From positions 372,001-436,000 of the forward strand of contig CATQIJ010000013.1 of NCBI GenBank assembly GCA_958296345.1: 64,000 nucleotides of DNA. The letters run 5' to 3'. Shown here piece after piece: positions 1-7,967 of the stretch. The notes under the pieces were generated by a model. That model had not been told where the DNA came from. It did no database searches and saw nothing but the letters and a program-made list of their open reading frames with translations. Positions within the stretch are counted from its first letter, which is position 1, and every line of letters starts with the position of its first letter. The position numbers and the translations under genes were made by a program. This DNA is from an uncultured Rhizobiaceae bacterium. GTDB taxonomy: Bacteria > Pseudomonadota > Alphaproteobacteria > Rhizobiales > Rhizobiaceae.

Positions 1-602
1 TCTAATGGCGAGCCAGAAAAACCTGAAGTTTGCTCCATCCCACGAGATGAATTGCGAGCCCCAAAAGCACGCATCGGCAATATTGTATTTGGATTTGCTT
101 CACCAACTTTTTTCTTAGTTGCTTCAGCTTTTGCTGCAGCTTCTTCAGTTGCGAGAGGCTGTACGGTTGGTTTTCGAATAGCTACGTCTACACGCAAAAC
201 TGACTTATCTTCTTCTTGCCAAAGTTCTAATAAAATATCGCGGTATTTAGACAGTATCCAGCTTTTCAAAAAGGCAGTTGGCACACTGTGAGAAGCAACT
301 CCGCCCTCGACACAATATATCTTCAAGCGCCCAAACCAGCTGTCAAAAATATCTTGACCCAATTTAATTTGAAGCTTTTTCTTAATTCTTACCCATTGTT
401 GCTCAGGTGACTTTGTCGCAGTTTTTTTCTTACCACCCCCCACTGAATGCGCCCCTTCCTTTGTTGCTTTTGATGAAACTCCCTGCTCACCAACCTTAGG
501 TTCATCTTCTATTTTAAAATTCATTTTTGAGATATCTGGGCCAGATATTTTAGACCAACTGTCTTTTTTATTTTGATGATCTGATTTATTTGTCTGGTTC
601 AT
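1..602 (-). CDS. dnaA: Chromosomal replication initiator DnaA (5' part, runs off the window)
   Basis: The reading frame starts at the ATG at 602 and stays open to the window edge, giving about 200 N-terminal residues. Residues about 60-130 look like DnaA domain I: W-x-R-I-KKKLQIKLGQDIFDSWF, then LKVYCVEGGVASHSVPTAFLKSWI in two stretches, as in alphaproteobacterial DnaA. A charged, low-complexity linker (domain II, KATEEAAAKAE-like) follows. The AAA+ ATPase and DNA-binding domains lie outside the window. DnaA binds DnaA boxes at the origin and opens it for replication. A rhodanese gene lies 79 bp upstream on the same strand. Hyphomicrobiales normally have rpsT close upstream of dnaA, as seen here with the rhodanese in between. 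The assignment is firm although the catalytic domain is not visible. Confidence 0.93.
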   Translation of the reverse strand, partial: MNQTNKSDHQNKKDSWSKISGPDISKMNFKIEDEPKVGEQGVSSKATKEGAHSVGGGKKKTATKSPEQQWVRIKKKLQIKLGQDIFDSWFGRLKIYCVEGGVASHSVPTAFLKSWILSKYRDILLELWQEEDKSVLRVDVAIRKPTVQPLATEEAAAKAEATKKKVGEANPNTILPMRAFGARNSSRGMEQTSGFSGSPL

Positions 603-681
603 TGCCGCTTACTGCCTCATTTAAAATTATTTTTTATATTTATTTTAGTTTATGAAATGTTTTGAAGTTTATTTCACTCCA

Positions 682-1098
682 TCATCTCTGCATCCAAGGT
701 AAGCCATCAAATTTCCACCCTGAAACAGTCCCCCGTTTACCTTCGTTATTATGGCCTCCCTCAAAACCGCTCAGCACATTAAATGCTTTTGTAAATCCTG
801 CTGCGGTCAAAGCCTGCGCTGCCGCGATACTACGCACTCCTGAACGGCACAAACAATAAATCTCAGCATCTTTGTCACCGCCAATAGCTTCAACGGCCTT
901 CACAAATTCTGCGTTAATCTGCATCGAAGGGAATTGTTGCCAATCCACTGTATGCGCTTGCTTGCCTAATTCGCTGAGATCTGGAATTCCAACGAACATC
1001 CATTCTGGCATTGTTCGGACGTCAATTAGTTGGGAAGTTTGTTTTTGCTGTAATGCTGAAAGGCATTCCTTACAACTAACATCCCCAGCATACGACAT
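682..1098 (-). CDS. Single-domain rhodanese-like sulfurtransferase
   Basis: A 138-residue protein made of one rhodanese domain. The active-site loop CRSGVR near residue 84 has the nucleophilic Cys followed by a typical six-residue loop ending in Arg. The N-terminal LIDVRTMPEW matches the conserved D-x-R motif, and a GFEGGHN segment follows the loop. Single-domain rhodaneses carry sulfane sulfur as a Cys persulfide and act as small sulfur-transfer proteins; the partner cannot be told from sequence. No signal peptide is seen, so it is cytoplasmic. An extra pair of Cys (C-x2-C, residues 9-12) lies near the N-terminus. It sits between rpsT and dnaA on the same strand and could be co-transcribed with dnaA. 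Confidence 0.88.
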   Translation of the reverse strand: MSYAGDVSCKECLSALQQKQTSQLIDVRTMPEWMFVGIPDLSELGKQAHTVDWQQFPSMQINAEFVKAVEAIGGDKDAEIYCLCRSGVRSIAAAQALTAAGFTKAFNVLSGFEGGHNNEGKRGTVSGWKFDGLPWMQR

Positions 1099-1691
1099 GA
1101 CAAACCTTTTCCGTTCACCGAAGCGATAAACTTCAGCGTTAAATACTAATAATTATTTTAATACGTCCAGATTGGACTCGGGGATCCCCGATTGAACGAC
1201 AGCCTATGTCCAGTATGAATTGCTATTTGAAAATAGTAATTCATACTGGACATATTTGGCATTCCTGGAGCTTAAGTTTTGTACTTATAAAGCTTGGAAG
1301 GCCAACCCTTCATGTCTTTCGAGTTTGAAGTTACTGAACCAATACAACTCGTGCAACTCGTTTTTTTTAATGCTTTATTAACTAATCATTTTTGATGGTT
1401 TTTTTAAAAAAACATTTACGTAATTCGTTGCTAGAATCAGTTATGAATCAATGGTCTTGTTTTTAAAACGCATACGAAACAGCTGATTTTAGGACTTTAA
1501 AAAAATATTCGACATTGAGCCTATTGACTCGCATTTTTGAGTAAAATTTTAATAGCCTTTTTACAACTACCTCTTAAGTGTTTGTTTTATAATAGTTTTT
1601 CATACTCACAAATTTACCATTGTTTTATAAGAACTTTTTATTTTCAAGTGTTTTTTAAGACTTTTTTTAGTTTAAAAATTTCATCCACGCA
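1099..1691. other. Gene-free gap between rhodanese and rpsT
   Basis: About 590 bp without a credible gene. Positions 1099-1260 hold a cluster of palindromes, listed separately. Positions 1320-1690 are very AT-rich, with poly-T and poly-A runs. A short direct repeat CAACTCG occurs twice near 1345-1360. I found no good DnaA box (TTATNCACA); the nearest look-alike is TTCATCCACG near 1680, two mismatches away. The promoter of the rhodanese-dnaA unit must lie in this gap, but no clear -35/-10 pair stands out. Confidence 0.6.
1165..1254. repeat. Cluster of three palindromes upstream of rhodanese-dnaA
   Basis: Three inverted repeats lie within 90 bp. GTCCA-GAT-TGGAC spans 1165-1177. A perfect 14-bp palindrome, TCGGGGATCCCCGA, spans 1178-1191. 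A 50-bp near-perfect palindrome spans 1205-1254, with 24-bp arms beginning TATGTCCAGTATGAAT, a 2-base loop and one G-T mismatch. The half-site GTCCA/TGGAC occurs in both the first and third repeats. The long repeat could form a DNA cruciform or an RNA hairpin, and no T-run follows it directly. Function is unknown; its place just upstream of the dnaA unit makes a protein-binding or regulatory role possible. Confidence 0.85.
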
Positions 1692-1722
1692 TAAAAAAAC
1701 CCAGCACAAAGGCTGGGTTTTT
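1692..1722 (-). terminator. Rho-independent terminator of rpsT
   Basis: Stem AAAAACCCAGC (1695-1705) pairs with GCTGGGTTTTT (1712-1722) around a 6-base loop. On the minus strand the stem is followed by a T-run, 20 bp beyond the rpsT stop. The A-rich and T-rich flanks make it potentially bidirectional. Confidence 0.9.
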
Positions 1723-1742
1723 AACTTAATATGTAAAAAAGC

Positions 1743-2009
1743 TTATGCGCCGATTTTATTTACGCTTGCAGACAAACGAGAAACTTTGCGTGCTGCCGTG
1801 TTCTTTTTCATTACGCCTTTAGTAACTGAGCGCATGATTTCTGGTTGAGCTGCTTTAAGCGCTGCATTAGCAGCTGCCTTATCACCGCCCTCGATTGCTT
1901 CTTCAACCTTACGGATGAATGTACGCATACGTGAACGACGTGCTTTATTTACTTCTGTGCGAGCAGCAATTTTACGAACTGCTTTTTTCGCTGATGGTGT
2001 ATTAGCCAT
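1743..2009 (-). CDS. rpsT: 30S ribosomal protein S20
   Basis: An 88-residue, Lys/Arg/Ala-rich protein beginning [20 protein letters not shown], typical of bacterial S20, which binds the 5' domain of 16S rRNA in the small subunit. The start at 2009 was chosen over an in-frame codon at 2042 because the mature MANT start is conserved and an AGGAAG ribosome-binding site lies about 7 bases upstream of it. It has its own terminator at 1692-1722. It lies 182 bp downstream of mutM. S20 is commonly near dnaA in this order. Confidence 0.97.
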   Translation of the reverse strand: MANTPSAKKAVRKIAARTEVNKARRSRMRTFIRKVEEAIEGGDKAAANAALKAAQPEIMRSVTKGVMKKNTAARKVSRLSASVNKIGA

Positions 2010-2190
2010 ACTTGAACTTCCTATTTTGTTTGGCTGAAGCAAAACCAGTTTTAAGCTACTGTCTCAAGCGAACCGTGTCATTTTGACTGGGAAAGAGACA
2101 GGCTGGATTTACCGCCTGTAATTTTGAGATTTAGCTACAGTGAATCAACTCACATGTCAACGAATAATACAGTTCATAGCCTTTTTGTAG

Positions 2191-3081
2191 CTAACGCTGA
2201 CATGTTGGGCAAAAGAAGGTCGATCGCCCTGATTGAACTATTCTCTTTATTGTCGACTTACATCCGTTAGATTTACAGGGCTTATCTTCTTGGTCATAGA
2301 CATTAAATGTATGCTGGAAATACCCCATCGAGCCATCTGTTTGCTTATGATCTCGTAAAGATGAGCCTCCTGCCTTTATCGCATCTGCTATTATTTCTCG
2401 AATAGACGTTGCAAGGAGCTCTGAGCGCTTTGTGGCTTTGCCATCTTTACGTGTAATTGTGTTTGCCTTGCGCTCAGGCGAAAGCCCTGCACGCCACAAA
2501 GCTTCACATACATATATATTGCCAAGTCCAGCTATCAGGCTTTGATCAAGCAGTACTGCCTTTAAGGGGGCTGATTTACTAGCAAATAATTGAGATATCA
2601 AAGCTCCGTCAAGAGCATTACCTGTAGGTTCAATACCAACATTTACAAAATGTTTATGGGTTTCCATTTCACTTCGGGCAACCAAATCCATATAGCCAAA
2701 CCTGCGCGGGTCATTATATATGATATTTGCCCGCCCGTGAGGCCCGTTGACACTTATAATGACATGGTCATGTTTTTGCGCCTCTGACCTTGGATGATGG
2801 AAAATGCCAGGAGCTGATACTCCTTCAGCAAGTTCTATGCGATATGAGCCAGACATGCCCAAGTGCATAACAAGCACTTCGCCGCTGGCTAAATCAAGCA
2901 CAAGATATTTTGCTCGCCTGCCAACTGACAATACCTTTTGGCCTTCAAGTCTTGAGGTAAAATTCTCAGGGAAAGGAAATCTGAGATTAGGACGATTAAT
3001 AACCGCTTTCTCAATCATGCCACCCTCCATGACGGGCGCAAGTCCACGACGAACAGTTTCAACTTCTGGAAGTTCAGGCAT
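2191..3081 (-). CDS. mutM: Bifunctional DNA-formamidopyrimidine glycosylase / AP lyase
   Basis: A 296-residue protein starting MPELPEVETVRRGL, so Pro2 (the Schiff-base nucleophile) and Glu3 are in place. Lys58 sits in GRRAKYL. The helix-two-turn-helix region lies around residues 170-200 (GLGNIYVCEALWRAGLSP). A C-terminal zinc finger has Cys269, Cys274, Cys291 and Cys294, the last in CPTCQR. MutM removes 8-oxoguanine and other oxidised purines and then nicks the abasic site. Length and all catalytic residues are normal. A weak inverted repeat (ACAGGC / GCCTGT, 2098-2119) beyond the stop may serve as terminator. It is divergent from ubiE, the usual Hyphomicrobiales arrangement. Confidence 0.97.
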   Translation of the reverse strand: MPELPEVETVRRGLAPVMEGGMIEKAVINRPNLRFPFPENFTSRLEGQKVLSVGRRAKYLVLDLASGEVLVMHLGMSGSYRIELAEGVSAPGIFHHPRSEAQKHDHVIISVNGPHGRANIIYNDPRRFGYMDLVARSEMETHKHFVNVGIEPTGNALDGALISQLFASKSAPLKAVLLDQSLIAGLGNIYVCEALWRAGLSPERKANTITRKDGKATKRSELLATSIREIIADAIKAGGSSLRDHKQTDGSMGYFQHTFNVYDQEDKPCKSNGCKSTIKRIVQSGRSTFFCPTCQR

Positions 3082-3193
3082 AATATTGTCTATTCATCTT
3101 AACCATTCCTGATTTAGCCTAATATGTCCTAGTGAAAAGCTCTTTAGCTTCCCCTATATATAATGTATGTAAGCCCATAAAATTTGAAGGCCT

Positions 3194-3982
3194 ATGATAA
3201 TGTCAGACTCACGTACCACTGCCGCAGACCAGATGGAAACCTCTTTTGGATTCTCTACTGTAAATGCTGGAGAAAAACAGCCACTAGTTAATGATGTATT
3301 TCATAAAGTAGCAAGCCGATACGATATCATGAATGATTTGATGTCTGTAGGGATGCACCGTCTTTGGAAGGACGCGATGATTTCATCTCTTGCGCCTCCA
3401 AGAAATGACACCAAAGTTTGGAAGTCTCTAGATGTAGCAGGCGGCACCGGCGACATTGCCTTCCGTATTGTTGAACGTGGCGGCGCGCAAGTGCACACGA
3501 CTGTTTTTGACATTAATGGATCAATGCTCGAAGTTGGTGAACAACGCGCTATCAAAAATGGTCTTTCGAACAAACTTACTTTTGTTGAAGGCAATGCGGA
3601 AGTCTTACCTTTTGAAGATAATTCTTTTGATGCATACACCATCGCCTTTGGCATTCGTAATGTGCCTAAAATGGAGCAGGCAATTGGCGAAGCTTACCGT
3701 GTTTTAAAACCTGGCGGTAAGTTCATGTGCTTAGAATTTTCAGAAGTGACCGTGCCCCTACTTGATAAGTTTTATGAACAATGGTCGATGAATGCTATTC
3801 CAAAAATTGGTAAAGCTGTAACTGGAGATGGTGAAAGCTATCAATACCTGGTCGAATCGATTGCAAAATTTCCTAATCAAGAAAAATTTTCAGGTGCTAT
3901 TAGAAACCAAGGTTTTGATAAAGTAAGCTGGCGTGATTTTACAGGCGGCGTTGTAGCCATGCACTCAGGATGGAAGATTTAA
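3194..3982 (+). CDS. ubiE: Demethylmenaquinone / 2-methoxy-6-polyprenyl-benzoquinol methyltransferase
   Basis: A 262-residue class I SAM-dependent methyltransferase of the UbiE/MenG family. The SAM-binding motif I is [11 protein letters not shown] (residues 80-90). The UbiE signature [13 protein letters not shown] is present, and the C-terminal MHSGWKI is family-typical. UbiE performs the C-methylation step of ubiquinone (and menaquinone) synthesis. Two starts are possible, ATG 3194 and ATG 3200. The GAAGG site at 3186-3190 is only 3 bases from the first but 9 from the second, so 3200 (260 residues) may be the real one. It is followed 7 bp later by ubiB, so the pair form a ubiquinone operon. 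Confidence 0.96.
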   Translation: MIMSDSRTTAADQMETSFGFSTVNAGEKQPLVNDVFHKVASRYDIMNDLMSVGMHRLWKDAMISSLAPPRNDTKVWKSLDVAGGTGDIAFRIVERGGAQVHTTVFDINGSMLEVGEQRAIKNGLSNKLTFVEGNAEVLPFEDNSFDAYTIAFGIRNVPKMEQAIGEAYRVLKPGGKFMCLEFSEVTVPLLDKFYEQWSMNAIPKIGKAVTGDGESYQYLVESIAKFPNQEKFSGAIRNQGFDKVSWRDFTGGVVAMHSGWKI

Positions 3983-3989
3983 TTATTTC

Positions 3990-5552
3990 ATGAGCACCAT
4001 CGGTTCTTTTTTGTCACTCGCCCATGCTGGCTGGGTTTTAGCTCGCGAAGGAGTTGTTTCCGCGCTACCAGCAGATGCACTCCCACCGCCTGCAAAGTTT
4101 GCACATCGCCTAGCAAGCCTTATTGCACGACGGCAAGCAGCAGACCGCGAACAATCTGAACGCCTTTCAATTGCTCTTAATAAACTTGGGCCAAGCTGGA
4201 TTAAACTTGGGCAATTTCTAGCCACTCGCCCTGATGTGGTTGGTAAAGAAACAGCATGTGATCTATCACTCTTACACGACAGCGTTGAGCCGTTTGGACT
4301 TGAAGAAGCTAAGAAACGTATTGAACAATCCATCAATCGTCCGTTAGAAGAAATTTATTCAGACATAAGCGAACCTATCGCCGCAGCCTCTGTTGCCCAG
4401 GTTCATAAGGCTACTTTAAAAGAAACAGGCGAAGTCGTCGCTGTAAAAGTTATTCGCCCAGGTGCTCGAGACCACTTTAAAAAAGACATGCAGACTTTTT
4501 ACGCCGCTGCTCGTTTTGTTGATAAAACAGTTGAAGAAGCGAAACGCCTTAAGCCAGTGTCAGTTGTTGATATGCTTGATCAATCTGCCAAGATTGAAAT
4601 GGACTTACGCTTAGAAGCTGCAGCCTTTTCTGAAATGGGTGAAAATACCAAAGATGATGAAGGTTTCCGTGTACCCGAAGTAAACTGGGAATTTACAGGC
4701 CGCGATTGCATTACGATGACTTGGGTTGATGGCATTAAACTTTCTAATGTGGAAGGTTTACGTGAAGCAGGTCATGACCTTGAAGCCTTATCCGTTACTC
4801 TCATTCAATCATTCTTAAAGCAAACACTCCGTGATGGGTTTTTTCATGCCGATATGCATCCAGGCAATCTGTTCGTGGATGATAAAGGTGATGTTGTTGC
4901 CGTTGACCTTGGGATTGCAGGAAGACTGAGCAAAGATGAGCGACGCTTTCTTGCCGAAATTCTTTATGGCTTTATCAAACGAGATTATTTGAGAGTTGCT
5001 CAAGTTCACTTTGATGCAGGTTACGTGCCAGCACATCATGATGTAACCAGTTTTGCGCAAGCTATTCGCGCTATTGGCGAACCAATTCATGGCCAGTCCG
5101 CCGAAACCATTTCCATGGCAAAGCTTTTAACGCTTTTGTTTGAGGTCACTGAGATCTTTGACATGCAAACAAGGCCTGAACTGCTTCTGCTTCAAAAAAC
5201 AATGGTCGTGGTTGAGGGCGTTGCTCGCACACTTGATCCAAGTTTTAATATGTGGAAATCCGCAGAACCTGTTGTTGGTAGTTGGATTGCAAAGAACCTT
5301 GGTCCAGTTGGAATTCTTGAAGACACAAAAGAAGGATTGCAAGCTGGATTGCGGCTGGTTCATCAAATGCCAAAACTTGCAAAGCGTACAGAAGAGCTTT
5401 CTGAACACATGCAAAGTATGATTACTCAGGGCATGAAGCTTGATCCTGAAACAACTGAGGCCATTGGCAAAGCAGAAGCCAAGAATAATCGCTGGGGGCA
5501 TATCGCATTATGGGTGATTGCCGGATTACTGACTTGGAATATCTTTAGTTAA
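3990..5552 (+). CDS. ubiB: Ubiquinone biosynthesis ABC1/ADCK-family protein kinase-like UbiB
   Basis: A 520-residue member of the ABC1/ADCK atypical kinase family. The family-specific K-x-G-Q motif is at 72-75, the Ala-rich loop AAASVAQVHKA at 131-141, the VAVK lysine at 153, the catalytic-loop-like HADMHPGN at 286-293 and the metal-binding DLG at 306-308. One hydrophobic segment at the extreme C-terminus (about 503-519) anchors it in the membrane. UbiB has ATPase activity and supports the aerobic ubiquinone synthesis complex. It starts 7 bp after ubiE. Its last 4 bases overlap the convergent Lrp gene, and no terminator separates the two. Confidence 0.96.
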   Translation: MSTIGSFLSLAHAGWVLAREGVVSALPADALPPPAKFAHRLASLIARRQAADREQSERLSIALNKLGPSWIKLGQFLATRPDVVGKETACDLSLLHDSVEPFGLEEAKKRIEQSINRPLEEIYSDISEPIAAASVAQVHKATLKETGEVVAVKVIRPGARDHFKKDMQTFYAAARFVDKTVEEAKRLKPVSVVDMLDQSAKIEMDLRLEAAAFSEMGENTKDDEGFRVPEVNWEFTGRDCITMTWVDGIKLSNVEGLREAGHDLEALSVTLIQSFLKQTLRDGFFHADMHPGNLFVDDKGDVVAVDLGIAGRLSKDERRFLAEILYGFIKRDYLRVAQVHFDAGYVPAHHDVTSFAQAIRAIGEPIHGQSAETISMAKLLTLLFEVTEIFDMQTRPELLLLQKTMVVVEGVARTLDPSFNMWKSAEPVVGSWIAKNLGPVGILEDTKEGLQAGLRLVHQMPKLAKRTEELSEHMQSMITQGMKLDPETTEAIGKAEAKNNRWGHIALWVIAGLLTWNIFS

Positions 5553-6010
5553 ATTGGCAATCTGGTTGTTTCTTTTATATCTTCCATGACGAAGCTTGCG
5601 GATAAATTCGCTACAGGGATTTTTGCAATTAAACGTTGATAAAAATCATCATAGGCTTTTACATCTTTTACCCTAACTCTAAGCACATAATCCAAGTCGC
5701 CAGACATTCTGTGCGCCCCAATGATTTCTGGCATTAAAGAAACTGTTTTCTTGAACTTTTCAAGCCAATCAGGGTCATGGCCATAAGCTTTTATCATCAC
5801 GAAAACCGCAAGCCCAAGATCAACACTTTCTGAGTTGACCAAAGCAACACGCTTATTAATAACACCGTCGCTCTCCAAGCGCTTCACCCGCCGCCAGCAG
5901 GCATTTCTTGATAGATTGATAGAATCAGCTAGCTGTTCGATGCTGATTGACGCATCGTTTTGAAGCTTTATTAGAATTTTACGGTCTGTTTCGTCTATTG
6001 AATACTTCAT
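5549..6010 (-). CDS. Lrp/AsnC-family transcriptional regulator
   Basis: A 153-residue protein with an N-terminal AsnC-type helix-turn-helix (LDSINLSRNACWRRVKRL-like segment, residues about 20-45) and a C-terminal RAM ligand-binding domain (about 65-145) with GDLDYVLRVRV in the usual place. Lrp/AsnC proteins sense amino acids and form octamers on DNA. The divergent promoter region contains two 11-bp dyads, listed separately, that are good candidates for its operator. The divergent neighbours are a DUF6356 gene and an aldo-keto reductase. The regulated amino acid is unknown. The gene is convergent with ubiB and overlaps its stop by 4 bp. Confidence 0.92.
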   Translation of the reverse strand: MKYSIDETDRKILIKLQNDASISIEQLADSINLSRNACWRRVKRLESDGVINKRVALVNSESVDLGLAVFVMIKAYGHDPDWLEKFKKTVSLMPEIIGAHRMSGDLDYVLRVRVKDVKAYDDFYQRLIAKIPVANLSASFVMEDIKETTRLPI

Positions 6011-6015
6011 ATTTG

Positions 6016-6067
6016 GGATAATATCCTAATTAAAGCCGTAATTTCAAGAAAATTTCGGAATTATTCC
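6016..6067. promoter_or_regulatory. Paired 11-bp dyads, probable Lrp operator
   Basis: Two perfect inverted repeats, GGATA-A-TATCC (6016-6026) and GGAAT-T-ATTCC (6057-6067), have centres 41 bp apart, about four helical turns. They lie in the 99-bp region between the divergent lrp and DUF6356 genes. The shared GGAWW/WWTCC half-site and helical phasing fit cooperative binding of an Lrp-type octamer and autoregulation. This is inferred from position and symmetry only. Confidence 0.55.
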
Positions 6068-6109
6068 CTTTTCAGCAATGATAATCTTTTAGAAAGAGGG
6101 AGATATCAT

Positions 6110-6319
6110 ATGAAACAAGTTATGCAGAAAATACTATTCGACCATCCAGCATCAGTAGACGAGGGTTGTTTTGAACATATGCTCTTTGCCTCAAAGTTTG
6201 CTTTTGGGCTTTTTATTGCAGCTGGAGCAGCGATCATCCATGCTGTCATTCCTTGTTTATGTGAAAAAACAGCGAGCAATAAAATTACAGAACTCTATAG
6301 CAGAATAAATAATCGCTGA
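6110..6319 (+). CDS. DUF6356 family small membrane protein
   Basis: A 69-residue protein with one hydrophobic segment (residues about 25-50, FAFGLFIAAGAAIIHAVIPCL). The pattern FDHPASVDEGCFEHM, then the membrane segment, then a basic tail matches my recollection of the DUF6356 family, whose members are about 70 residues and of unknown function. An AGAGGGAG ribosome-binding site lies about 8 bases upstream of ATG 6110. It is the first gene downstream of the Lrp-type dyads and lies 38 bp before the aldo-keto reductase, so the two may be co-regulated. No catalytic function can be assigned. Confidence 0.75.
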   Translation: MKQVMQKILFDHPASVDEGCFEHMLFASKFAFGLFIAAGAAIIHAVIPCLCEKTASNKITELYSRINNR

Positions 6320-6357
6320 TATATTACCAAGACGCATTCGCGAATTGGGAAACAATC

Positions 6358-7416
6358 ATGAAACTGAATGAACTTGGCCGCACTGGCATTATGGCAAGTG
6401 AGCTTTGCCTTGGGTCTATGACTTGGGGTACGCAAAATACTATAGCCGAGGGGCATGAACAAATTGATTATGCCCTAGATCATGGCATCAATTTTATCGA
6501 CACTGCTGAGATGTATCCAACCACGCCTTTGTCTCAAGAAACTCACGGGGATACAGAACGCGTGATTGGCACTTGGGTTGCAAATAATAAATCACGTCGC
6601 AGCGATGTTATCCTTGCAACCAAAGTTTCTGGCTCCGGTTATAAGAATGTTCGCGATGGCGCACCAATCTCTCCTGATACGATCAATGCTGCATTAGAGG
6701 CCAGTCTCAAATCTATGCAAACAGATTACATCGATCTTTACCAATTGCATTGGCCTAACCGTGGCTCTTATGCTTTTCGCCAGTCTTGGGAGTTTGATGC
6801 TACTAAGCAAAATACTGCAGAAACTTTAGAGCATATGGAAGAAATTCTATCAGCGCTTGCGGGGCATGTTAAATCAGGAAAAATCCGTTCTATTGGACTT
6901 TCCAATGAAAGCGCATGGGGTAGTGCAAACTGGCTTCGAATTGCTGAACAAAAAGACCTACCTCGCATGGCTAGCGTCCAAAATGAATACTCACTGATGT
7001 GCCGGTATTTTGATCTCGATATGGCAGAACTTTGTCACCATGAGGATGTTGGACTGCTATCTTTTTCGCCGTTAGCTTGTGGCCTTCTAACTGGCAAATA
7101 TTTGAATAGCAAAGGAGATGATCGTCCAACAGGTTCGCGTGCCGATGTTTCAAGTGCTAATCTTGGTGGTCGTTGGAATGACAAAGCTCATGCTTGTGTC
7201 ACTGCTTACAAAGCAGTTGCAAAAAAGCATGATTTGGATATGACGCAAATGGCACTTAGCTGGTGCCTTACGCGCCCGTTTATGGCTTCTACTATTTTTG
7301 GTGCAACGACAATGGAACAATTAAAGGTAGCTGTTGGATCTGCTAATCTCAAACTGAACGATGATGTTATGGCTGATATCCTCGCGGTCTATAAAGATTA
7401 TCCGATACCCTATTAA
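6358..7416 (+). CDS. tas: NADP(H)-dependent aldo-keto reductase, Tas-like
   Basis: A 352-residue TIM-barrel aldo-keto reductase with the full catalytic tetrad: Asp48, Tyr53 (FIDTAEMYP), Lys89 (ATKVSG) and His131 (QLHWP). Length and motifs closely follow E. coli Tas (346 residues), including SMTWGTQN, GKIRSIGLSNE and a C-terminal FGATTMEQLK. Tas-type enzymes reduce small aldehydes and ketones; the natural substrate is not settled. The enzyme is cytoplasmic. It follows the DUF6356 gene and precedes an ICMT-like gene by 32 bp on the same strand. Control by the divergent Lrp regulator is possible but inferred. Confidence 0.93.
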   Translation: MKLNELGRTGIMASELCLGSMTWGTQNTIAEGHEQIDYALDHGINFIDTAEMYPTTPLSQETHGDTERVIGTWVANNKSRRSDVILATKVSGSGYKNVRDGAPISPDTINAALEASLKSMQTDYIDLYQLHWPNRGSYAFRQSWEFDATKQNTAETLEHMEEILSALAGHVKSGKIRSIGLSNESAWGSANWLRIAEQKDLPRMASVQNEYSLMCRYFDLDMAELCHHEDVGLLSFSPLACGLLTGKYLNSKGDDRPTGSRADVSSANLGGRWNDKAHACVTAYKAVAKKHDLDMTQMALSWCLTRPFMASTIFGATTMEQLKVAVGSANLKLNDDVMADILAVYKDYPIPY

Positions 7417-7448
7417 TATTTTGCCTGCTAAATTTGGACGACGTATAA

Positions 7449-7949
7449 ATGCCAGATCTCTCCTTAGTCACCATTATGTTTTTGGTTTTTATTGTTACTC
7501 AACGTTTGGGGGAGCTTTTTCATTCGCGCTCAAATACTAAAATATTACGAGCAAAAGAGACTTTGGAATGTGGGCAATCATTCTATCCCTATCTGCTTTC
7601 ACTACAATTGATGTGGCTCTTGGGTTTATTACTCGCAGGCCATATTGCCGAGGTAAATCTAAATTGGCTTGGTTGTTTTTTTGTGCTTCAGGTTTTCCAC
7701 TTTTGGATAATTATTCAACTTGGAGAACGCTGGACAATCAGGCTTTTTATTTTTGATGAACCCACAGTTAAGACTGGGCTTTTAAAGTATTCCCGCCATC
7801 CTAATCACATGTTAAGAGTAGCTGAAACTTTTGTTGCGCCGATGGTTTTAGGGCTATGGCAATTAGCGATTATATTCACAGCACTATATGCATTGCTACT
7901 GGTTTTACGAGCAAATGAGGGAAAAAAGGTACTGGCGCTTTCCTCATAG
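7449..7949 (+). CDS. Isoprenylcysteine carboxyl methyltransferase (ICMT)-like membrane protein
   Basis: A 166-residue integral membrane protein with about four hydrophobic segments. The segment LLKYSRHPNHMLRVAE (about residues 112-127) carries the RHPN signature of the ICMT/phospholipid methyltransferase superfamily, and a Glu follows in the next helix, as in SAM-binding members. Bacterial members are small membrane methyltransferases with mostly unknown substrates; some sit near polyketide synthase genes, which is not the case here. It starts 32 bp after the aldo-keto reductase and ends 18 bp before the lytic transglycosylase. The family assignment is good and the substrate unknown. Confidence 0.82.
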   Translation: MPDLSLVTIMFLVFIVTQRLGELFHSRSNTKILRAKETLECGQSFYPYLLSLQLMWLLGLLLAGHIAEVNLNWLGCFFVLQVFHFWIIIQLGERWTIRLFIFDEPTVKTGLLKYSRHPNHMLRVAETFVAPMVLGLWQLAIIFTALYALLLVLRANEGKKVLALSS

Positions 7950-7967
7950 TTTGCTTAGATTCTGTTT

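Noticed and set aside
1676..1690. TTCATCCACG as a DnaA box
   Set aside because: Two mismatches to TTATNCACA, isolated, and next to the rpsT terminator.
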